From Stramenopiles sp. TOSAG23-3 (taxonomy: Eukaryota; Sar), in assembly GCA_900128585.1 (NCBI GenBank), contig LT642699.1, forward strand, positions 1-12,211: a stretch of 12,211 nt of DNA. Direction: 5' to 3'. The notes under the pieces were generated by a model. It had not been told where the DNA came from. It saw only the letters and a list, made by a program, of their open reading frames with translations, and searched no databases. Shown in pieces: positions 6,501 to 11,462 of the stretch. Each line of letters opens with the position of its first letter. Position 1 is the stretch's first letter. Made by a program: the position numbers and the translations under genes.

Positions 6501-8988
6501 ACTGCCGCCAAAACTCTTTTTGTTCCCAGACAAGTCAAAGAAGAAAAAGATGACTCTTCCCACGGCATCCCCAAAGGGCAACCCAACAGCAAATACGGGT
6601 ATCCTGGCAGCAAACACGGGCGCTGTTGTAGATGGTCCAGAGGGCCAAAAGAAAGGCGAAGATGATAACTTTGATTTTTGGATGTATGAAAAGTCTTGGG
6701 CCTTTGCCTCCGACCAACGCTCGTGCGAAAAGTTTTTTTCCGGGAGATTGGCAGCGATAGAGAAGGAAATGTATTTTACAGTCGCCTTGGACCCGGATAA
6801 TTTTCGTTTTCTGACGTATTTGAGCAAAAAATACCCCACGAAGAAGAATTTAGATTCAAACACTCAATTCTTACGAAGCGAGTGCCTTGGAACCGATCGG
6901 TTTTTCAACAGATACTGGTATTTCATTCGTAGAGGCACTGATCGTTTTCTGTCTTCTTATATTTTTATCGAGCTTACAGAGCTCGGCGCAAAACATGTGC
7001 ACCCGAATTTGTCCAAATTGTCTCTTACCGAAGGGTCATGGTTGTGTATATCGGGCCATCAAAAGCTGAAAGAATTACTCTGTTCGCTCTTCCCGGACGG
7101 GAAACGAGAGAAGCGTCTGCGGTATGCTCTATCGAAAATATACAACACGTTCCTAGCCGCATCCGTGGACATGGGCGCATCCATCGAGTCCCCCAGCCCG
7201 TTTGGCGGCGAAATTTTGTCAAAAAAACTGTGCGTCGGTAGTGGTGATGGGATCGGCCTCACGTTGAAGAGCGTTGCCTGGTTAGCCAACGGCATCACCT
7301 TTGTAGAATACGATGAAAGTCGCACGTTCAACCGGGGAGACATAATTATTAAACTTGATGATAAATCGACGTTTGGGATGAGCACGATGCAAATTTCAGA
7401 TGCCATTGCAGCGCGTGTCAAGCGTGGTGCACGAGAGATACACGTGATGGTGCAACGCCCAAAAAGCCCTGTGTGGATAACTGCGCGCCCTTGTACAGTT
7501 GGGCAACCAACGTTGACGCATGGCATGGATACTTTGGCACACGTTCAATTGCTGAGATACGAAGCGACTGCGTATGCACTGTTTCATCTTGACGCCATTA
7601 AGCACGTGTCTGACTCTTGGCTTTTCCTTTTCGGCCGAATTGGTTGGTCGTGGCCGGAGCGTCGCATGACATGGCGAGGGCAGATTCTTGAAGCTTTGCG
7701 AACTGGGAAATACTTATCGTGCAACGAAATCGCTAAAATGGTAGCTTTGTTCGAAGACGCTTATACGGGACTTTTGCCCCCGGTGAATCCTTCTTTCTCA
7801 TCGGTAGACATGTTGCATGCTTTTGAGGGACTATTAAACGATGCCAGCGTGGCCAAGTTAAGCATTGAATACGCGAGCCGAAAAAAAAAGAAACTACACG
7901 ATGAGGAGGAAGTGCCTCAGGATACCGTTCATGCAGGCTGGTTCGGCGACGCACTGGACTTTTCCGCCAACCCGCTGCCTTCACTGAACGGCGTTGTCAA
8001 AGAGTTGGACTTTGTTTCTACGTACCAGCAGGGCATTGTAATCCTAGATTGTATTTGCTCCGAATTGGCAAGGCGATTGGGCAATGCTGTTGTGACCAAT
8101 GACATGATGACTTCTTTGGAAAAACAGTTTCAAGTGGAGAAGATTACGCACCGCAACTTCGCATACCAGACATTTTTGAGGCAGAATGGGCGCTTCGACT
8201 CGGAGTATGAAAAAGATAAGTTTCAAGGAATTGCAAAACGGGGAAATCGTTGGACGAAATCATTCGAATTACAGATTGCTTTTGACAGTCCAACGGTGCC
8301 ACCAATTGTAGAAACTGTCATCCCTACCTTGTTGGAGACAATAATGCGGCGCGATGCATGGGCACGAACGTTGTATGGTGCTTCTCTGTCGAGAAAGTTA
8401 GTGGTTTACAATTATTTGTCTGCTTTGGACTGGGTGCCGTTCGTTGAAATGGCAGAGATCCACCGCAGTGGCGTTTCTGTCGCCAACTCTGTTTTGCCGA
8501 CGTCGCTTCATCTATGCCCTGTTTGCAATGCAGGGTTTAAAGTTCGCGCGAACCTCAACAGTCACGTAAGGACAAAGCACCAGCATACCTTGACTGTCTT
8601 TTCACAACACAACGGGTTTCAGTACCGCAGCTTGCGAATGAGGGGGCGTCCCACAAAATTCCACAGCAACACGTACAAAGACGACGGTGCAAAAAGTGCA
8701 GCCAAGCGGAGCTTGGGCATTAGTTCTTCTTTGCAACCATTTAAACGTCGGAAACCTACTGGCACAAAGTCTGGAAAACCAAACCCCAAAGGAGGCGATT
8801 TTCCATGCTCGGAGTGTGGTGCCATTCTAGGCAGCAGGGACAGTCTGAAACGACACATTAAAAACCAGCACGTGAACAGAGGAAACCAAAGGTACCCCTG
8901 CAATTTCTGTTCGAGCGTCCTGAGTTCGAAGGATAGCCACCAGAGGCACATGCGAACTTTGCACCCCGTCGAACACTCTTCGCGTTAA
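525..8988 (+). CDS. giant multi-domain chromatin-remodelling subunit (Bromo-AP2-DDT-ARID-WSD-PDZ-C2H2), one frame break
   Basis: This gene encodes a nuclear chromatin protein of about 2,820 residues (2,790 if the frame break is an intron). The first ATG is at 525, after an in-frame stop at 504; the stop is TAA at 8986-8988. Coding runs in the frame of 525 up to the G-run at 1574-1583, then one base over to the end. Domains in order: bromodomains at about 100-210 and 234-337, a Lys/Glu coiled coil 526-610, AP2/ERF-like 712-786, DDT 837-907, ARID 1024-1116, bromodomain 1312-1419, two SH3-like modules 1434-1560, an acidic tract 1665-1704, WSD 2116-2204, PDZ-like 2229-2311, and C2H2 fingers at 2664, 2761 and 2792 with an AT-hook at 2706. 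DDT plus WSD is the known signature of ISWI-associated subunits (ACF1/WSTF/BAZ type), so it probably targets a remodeller to acetylated nucleosomes and DNA. No ATPase domain and no PHD finger is visible. The partner is inferred. Confidence 0.85.
822..1154 (+). other. bromodomain 1 (degenerate), giant protein residues ~100-210
   Basis: The bromodomain frame is visible as PDYASFVEEPMGLGELL, followed by a GRYRS helix-B start and then FLLDLNLLWANCRSYY. About 20 extra residues separate the two halves. The position of the acetyl-lysine-binding Asn (normally YN) is occupied by Tyr187, so acetyl-lysine binding is doubtful. The domain resembles the cryptic first bromodomain of BRWD/PHIP proteins in arrangement, but it is not clearly the same family. 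Confidence 0.65.
1224..1535 (+). other. bromodomain 2 (canonical), residues ~234-337
   Basis: This is a textbook bromodomain. It has the ZA-loop and helix-A end DYFKVVARPMDLGTVRKK, then AFAEDVRLIFENC, then RYNAAGSEI with the acetyl-lysine-anchoring Asn at residue 312 (nt 1458-1460). It is the only one of the three bromodomains here that keeps this Asn, so it is the likely acetyl-lysine reader. The domain ends just before the frame break. Confidence 0.92.
1530..1620 (+). other. reading-frame break: 10-G homopolymer, or a 91-nt GT-AG intron
   Basis: The plus-strand frame that encodes bromodomain 2 must shift by one base to join the frame of the remaining 7.4 kb. Two explanations fit. First, the G-run at 1574-1583 has 10 G where 9 would keep frame (a sequencing indel or a real mutation). 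Second, an intron from GTGTTT at 1530 to the TTTTTGCAG acceptor ending at 1620 is 91 nt long, which also restores frame. It would join bromodomain 2 directly to the PGACIPKV segment and would place the G-run in noncoding sequence. The acceptor is good and the donor is weak. Neither frame has a stop between 1530 and 1620. Confidence 0.8.
2101..2355 (+). other. charged coiled-coil segment, residues ~526-610
   Basis: About 85 residues are dominated by Lys, Glu, Arg and Ala, with almost no helix breakers. They form a long charged single helix or coiled coil, and a basic segment follows that may act as a nuclear-localisation signal. Such segments are common spacers in ISWI accessory subunits. Codons here are purine-rich, which also keeps other frames open. 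Confidence 0.75.
2659..2883 (+). other. AP2/ERF-like DNA-binding domain, residues ~712-786
   Basis: The segment follows the AP2 consensus in order: FIGVRK (714-719), WLAEI (742-746), LGTF (755-758), EAARAYDRAAL (763-773) and a closing LNF (782-784). About 20 extra residues lie between the first strand (GVR) and the WLAEI strand, longer than in typical plant ERF domains. AP2 domains bind DNA through a three-stranded sheet, so this suggests sequence-selective targeting. Finding one inside a remodeller subunit is unusual. Confidence 0.82.
3034..3246 (+). other. DDT domain, residues ~837-907
   Basis: The pattern MLWSFVHVCESFNLF, then LGDLVSAV, then LIAQLHISLLRAIF matches the three-helix DDT domain, including its closing LHxxLLR helix. 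DDT domains occur in ISWI accessory subunits, in bromodomain PHD transcription factors (BPTF) and in plant homeobox RINGLET proteins; in the ISWI complexes the domain helps contact the ATPase. Confidence 0.75.
3595..3873 (+). other. ARID DNA-binding domain, residues ~1024-1116
   Basis: The ARID order is clear: AFFDARGMTLGKAPIL (1037-1052), then DMYKLYSWVVSKGGYKMF ending at 1075, then MWKEVG (1080-1085), closing with LYQKYLAHYEEYF. The SKGGY turn and the tryptophan of the WKEV helix are ARID hallmarks. ARID domains bind DNA, often AT-rich, and are typical of SWI/SNF subunits and lysine demethylases. Confidence 0.88.
4459..4782 (+). other. bromodomain 3 (degenerate), residues ~1312-1419
   Basis: The segment has MIMHPVSQIFF, then YHLETKKPMDLQTVWNLF, a loop, then FEEDMALIWSTWKAFDAGE and a final DEFEKVFKRKW helix. 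This is the bromodomain order. The conserved Asn is replaced by Asp1396 (KAFDAGE), so the acetyl-lysine pocket is probably altered or lost. Confidence 0.75.
4825..5205 (+). other. two SH3/Tudor-like beta modules, residues ~1434-1560
   Basis: The first module has GDRVMTPYGVGTFV, then IVELDWELANG, then a Tyr-Cys-Lys strand. The second has TKVKLQESHGVTP, VGMVGTIVDAG, IKLDVDGTVVTW and a closing SALEVLG. Both have the alternating hydrophobic pattern and Gly turns of small SH3-like barrels (KOW, Tudor or BAH-like). A third similar stretch lies near residues 1955-2000 (about nt 6388-6525). The exact family is not certain by eye. Confidence 0.45.
5518..5637 (+). other. acidic Ser/Glu/Asp tract, residues ~1665-1704
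   Basis: A basic RRRERK cluster runs into about 33 residues made almost only of Ser, Glu, Asp and Gly, then KKSPSAKRK, a likely nuclear-localisation signal. Such tracts are typical casein kinase 2 targets and histone-contacting acidic patches in chromatin proteins. The DNA below it is a purine-rich, AGC/GAA-type low-complexity stretch. Confidence 0.8.
6871..7137 (+). other. WSD (WHIM2) domain, residues ~2116-2204
   Basis: The motif LGTDRFFNRYWYF (2121-2133) corresponds to the LGxDRxxxRYWxF core of the Williams-syndrome DDT domain. It is followed by GSWLCISGHQKLKELL and then the LFPDGKREKRLRYAL helix, which matches the G-x-RE-x-x-L ending of the family. In ISWI accessory subunits this region contacts the ATPase and has been proposed to act as a spacing ruler. 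It is the best evidence for an ISWI-type role. Confidence 0.82.
7210..7458 (+). other. PDZ-like domain, residues ~2229-2311
   Basis: GIGLTLKSV (from residue 2242) fits the carboxylate-binding loop of a PDZ domain (the GLGF position). It is followed by NRGDIIIKLDD, STFGMSTMQISDAI and a final IHVMVQRP strand, the usual PDZ order. PDZ domains bind C-terminal peptides; one in a chromatin remodeller subunit is unexpected. Confidence 0.68.
8515..8964 (+). other. C-terminal DNA-binding tail: three C2H2 fingers and an AT-hook
   Basis: All three fingers have C-x2-C-x12-H-x4-H spacing: 8515-8580 (CPVC...HVRTKH), 8806-8871 (CSEC...HIKNQH) and 8899-8964 (CNFC...HMRTLH). Between fingers one and two, RGRP at 8641-8652 is an AT-hook core, and a KRRK cluster follows at about residues 2740-2743. 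The last finger ends 7 residues before the C-terminus. The tail probably adds DNA contact; no PHD finger is present. Confidence 0.88.
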
Positions 8989-9084
8989 CCGTGTGCACAA
9001 TATGGATTGAAAATTTCAGTAGTTACGTAGTGTATAACTTTGTATTTATCTAAGTTAAAATGACACAACGATATTTTTGTGTTT
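8989..9084. other. 96-bp spacer between convergent 3' ends
   Basis: This short AT-rich spacer separates the stop codons of the giant gene (plus strand) and RAD9 (minus strand). It must hold the 3'-UTR or cleavage sites of both transcripts. No AATAAA is seen on the plus strand; TTTGTATTTAT at about 9041-9051 is the only U-rich candidate for the giant gene's 3' end. The two mRNAs probably overlap or nearly abut. Confidence 0.6.
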
Positions 9085-9089
9085 TTATT
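9084..9089 (-). terminator. AATAAA polyadenylation signal overlapping the RAD9 stop codon
   Basis: On the minus strand, the last codons read ATG GAA TAA followed by AAA, so a canonical AATAAA spans the final Glu codon, the stop and one base beyond it. If it is used, cleavage 10-30 nt further on would give a very short 3'-UTR inside the 96-bp spacer. Use of the signal is inferred. Confidence 0.5.
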
Positions 9090-10305
9090 CCATTTCATTT
9101 AACGCCATGGACTCGCTTTCTTCTTCCTCCATCTCTTGCGAGGCCGGGACCTGGGCACTCTCAAGGTAGCCCTGGTCGTCTGAATCATCGCTTTGTACAA
9201 TTACGGTCTTGTCTAAGTTTCCTCCTCCTTCCGTAGGCACAACTACCGTTTTATCTAAATCTCCGTCATCTTTATCATCACTACCATTGTCACTACCAGC
9301 ATGGCGATCGTTTCCTTCAACAAGTACCGTCCGGTCCACCTCTCTCCTGTCGTCATCCTCGTCGCTGACGGTGCCTCCTAGATGGTGCTCGGCTTCTTCC
9401 GCCGGGTTCACTTGCTCTTCGGCCACCGTCGCCATGATCAACTCTGCAAAGTGCGCACCTGGCGTTGTGAACAAAATAGGGGAACCATTCACCCGAAAGA
9501 AAATGTGAATTTCGGGCGCCGCAACACCGGGGGACAGGCAGTAGTTCAAAAACGCTTTGAGCTCTTTCAGGCAACATATTAATTCCACGCCACTTTCACC
9601 GCACCGGTTCAAGGAAACGTTTCGAAGCTCGTTCATTGGGATAACGACTTCGCTGGCCAAGCTTATCCCGGCCTCGTCGATGTTGTGGTGGTGACTCACA
9701 ACCTTCACCTTTGTCCGTTTCAAGCTAAATACGATTTGCTCCGCCCCATGTATTTGGTCCAAAATGTCAAACAGCGTTTTCGGTTTAATACTGAACTTGT
9801 TAGGCCCGTCAACGTCCCGGTTGAACAAAACTTGCAAAATCTCCGTCTGTTCTACTTGGAAGGTGTGGGTTTTCACAATACCCCTGGCACAGTACAACTG
9901 CAGCGTTAGCATGCTTATGTGGATTTCGTCGGAAAAGCGCATCTCCATGCGGCCCACCGTTCGCAAAGAACGCAAGATGGAAGTCAACGGCCTCAAGAGG
10001 CACTTAAACTTTAAGATGCCGTGGACGTCCGGGTTGCCTCCCCGAGTTCTCGAGCCTCTGAAAGCGTACTGTTCAAAAAAGTTGGACCCCAAGTTCAAGG
10101 TAAGGAACGCGGTTTTAGAATCGTCTAACACACGAAGCAAAAACGTATTCGCAGACACTTCAAAAGACACCTCGTTTCCAATTTTACTCATACACTGCAA
10201 AGCCGCAGCCAGCCTTCGTAGATTCTTTTGTGGAATTGCAACGGCGAACAACTCTTCCGCATCCGTCCTTGGGCGTTGCGATGAAAGACTCGACACAAAC
10301 TCCAT
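9085..10305 (-). CDS. RAD9: RAD9-like subunit of the 9-1-1 DNA-damage checkpoint clamp
   Basis: This intronless gene of 406 codons encodes a RAD9 homologue. RAD9 forms a PCNA-like ring with RAD1 and HUS1, which is loaded at damaged DNA and activates the ATR checkpoint kinase. The N-terminal match is clear: NLRRLAAALQCMSKIGNEVSFEV, then LLRVLDDSKTAFLTLNLGSNFFEQY, corresponds to the first PCNA-like half, and SIKPKTLFDIL with the following region to the second. The fold ends near residue 290 (PILFTTPGAHFAELIMAT). A disordered acidic tail (295-406) follows, as in other RAD9 proteins, with three D-[K/R]-T-V-x-V motifs and an SQ site (389-390). The start at 10305 is the first ATG after an in-frame TAG at 10315-10317 and adds about 20 residues before the usual family start. 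It is convergent with the giant gene. Confidence 0.88.
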   Translation of the reverse strand: MEFVSSLSSQRPRTDAEELFAVAIPQKNLRRLAAALQCMSKIGNEVSFEVSANTFLLRVLDDSKTAFLTLNLGSNFFEQYAFRGSRTRGGNPDVHGILKFKCLLRPLTSILRSLRTVGRMEMRFSDEIHISMLTLQLYCARGIVKTHTFQVEQTEILQVLFNRDVDGPNKFSIKPKTLFDILDQIHGAEQIVFSLKRTKVKVVSHHHNIDEAGISLASEVVIPMNELRNVSLNRCGESGVELICCLKELKAFLNYCLSPGVAAPEIHIFFRVNGSPILFTTPGAHFAELIMATVAEEQVNPAEEAEHHLGGTVSDEDDDRREVDRTVLVEGNDRHAGSDNGSDDKDDGDLDKTVVVPTEGGGNLDKTVIVQSDDSDDQGYLESAQVPASQEMEEEESESMALNEME

Positions 10306-10571
10306 GTTGCAAAACTATAACTCGCTCAGGAAAGCAGATATTGAAAAACACACAAATGTTGCCAAGACAAGAAATAACCATGGCGTTTCTCTACTTCACA
10401 ACATGATCTCGTTCTTTCTTTTCAGTTTTTAGTCTTCTATATATTATTATATATATTACAGAAAGAGTTTGTTTTGTGTTTTTTGTTTTGGATTATTTAT
10501 TTTTTTTTTATTTTTTTTTATTTGTTTGGAACAACGTGTCCATCAACAAAAAAAGAAGAAGAAGTAAAACG

Positions 10572-10595
10572 AATACAATTTATTATACTTGTATT
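10572..10595. repeat. small inverted repeat (AATACAA / TTGTATT)
   Basis: A perfect 7-bp stem with a 10-nt loop lies in the divergent spacer. Hairpins of this size are common by chance in AT-rich DNA, so no function is proposed. Confidence 0.5.
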
Positions 10596-10931
10596 GTAGA
10601 AATACCTATGAGAGAATAAAAATGTTCATTTTATTGATGTTGAAAAACGGTAGATAATATATACAGAGCATACAATTTCAATAATCAATTTTCACCGAAT
10701 TCAAATAATTATGTTTAGCTATTTAATAATGTATACTAAATAATAAACAAGTAAATTAAACAAATGAGTCTTTGAAATTTCAATTGTGTGTTGTTTCTTC
10801 TTTTATAATCAACAAATACTTCAAAAACATTTGCTTTCTTTGCGTCCATTTGTTTCGGAAGATATAGAAATATGTACTTAAAAACAATCAAACAGGCATA
10901 TTTTCATCCATTTAACGATAGTATATTTCCC

Positions 10932-11011
10932 GTGAGAACCAGACACAACATTTAGAGCGACCGGGTCGGATCCTTTCTCAATTCTTTTCTGTTTCCCCTT
11001 TCTTCGAGCAG
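10932..11011 (+). other. possible 80-nt leader intron upstream of the small gene
   Basis: GTGAGA at 10932-10937 is a good donor match. The segment ends with a strong polypyrimidine tract (10971-11004) and a GAGCAG acceptor at 11006-11011, 44 nt before the ATG at 11056. The shape is the same as the candidate leader intron of the giant gene. No transcript evidence is available. Confidence 0.35.
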
Positions 11012-11055
11012 TTCCTGAGTCGGAAAGACGACATTTGCATCAACGAGACAACGAA

Positions 11056-11364
11056 ATGAAGATCCAACAACGACGAATGAGTTACAACATTGTTCTATTC
11101 ATTCTTTTGTTTGTTTACATTTTGCCGGGTTGTGCATATGCGACAAAACTAAGCGTGTTGGTCCCTTTGAGAAGATCTACTGCGTACAACATAAAACACG
11201 ATAGAAATGTTTTGCGGATGACTGACATTTCAACAGGCAAACATGTGTTGGAATACAGAGTTCCCACTCGCTGTTTAGGGTATGCGACTGTGAAGAAGAA
11301 AGATTTAACTCTCACCATAACGTTTCCATGCGCATACTCGAAAAGAAAATCCTTCCATCTTTAA
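11056..11364 (+). CDS. small protein with N-terminal signal peptide, function unknown
   Basis: This is a 102-residue reading frame from the first in-frame ATG (11056) to TAA at 11362-11364. The first 29 residues look like a signal peptide: a basic start (KIQQRR), a hydrophobic core (residues 11-24, IVLFILLFVYIL type) and an A-Y-A cleavage site after residue 29. The predicted mature part, about 73 residues, is basic, rich in beta-prone stretches and has two cysteines (73 and 92) that could pair in the secretory path. I recognise no family. It has its own upstream leader and is convergent with the next gene, with 98 bp between stop codons. It could be a complete small secreted or ER protein, or one exon of a larger gene. 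The hydrophobic stretch could also be a membrane anchor. Confidence 0.5.
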   Translation: MKIQQRRMSYNIVLFILLFVYILPGCAYATKLSVLVPLRRSTAYNIKHDRNVLRMTDISTGKHVLEYRVPTRCLGYATVKKKDLTLTITFPCAYSKRKSFHL

Positions 11365-11462
11365 GATTTTCACGCCTTGCGAGCGCATGACTATAAATTT
11401 TTGTACAAAAACGTTTTACATGTATTTTTTAAATTATTTTCCTCTCCTCTTTTTTAATTTTA
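11365..11462. other. 98-bp spacer between convergent 3' ends
   Basis: This AT-rich spacer lies between the stop of the small secreted-protein gene (plus) and the stop of the right-edge gene (minus). It contains TATAAATTTTTG at about 11392 and a T-rich run from 11423. No canonical AATAAA is seen on either strand. Its length is nearly identical to the 96-bp spacer at 8989-9084. Confidence 0.5.

Larger units (their letters stand above)
10306..11055. promoter_or_regulatory. AT-rich divergent promoter region between RAD9 and the small secreted-protein gene
   Basis: There is no supported gene in these 750 bp. The region contains TATATATTATTATATATATTA (10439-10459), long T-runs (10497-10521), a GAAGAAGAAG purine stretch near 10554 and a 7-bp inverted repeat (10572-10578 / 10589-10595). 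On the plus strand the last 125 bp become less AT-rich and pyrimidine-rich, like the leader of the giant gene. Because the flanking genes diverge, both promoters must lie here; no individual element can be assigned. Confidence 0.5.

Noticed and set aside
11035-11055. TTG at 11035 as the start of the small secreted-protein gene
   Set aside because: A TTG start is a bacterial convention. The ATG at 11056 gives a normal signal peptide directly at the N-terminus.
10306-11055. tRNA or other structured RNA gene in the divergent spacer
   Set aside because: No cloverleaf, no A/B box and no stable GC stem could be found; the sequence is AT-rich and low in complexity.
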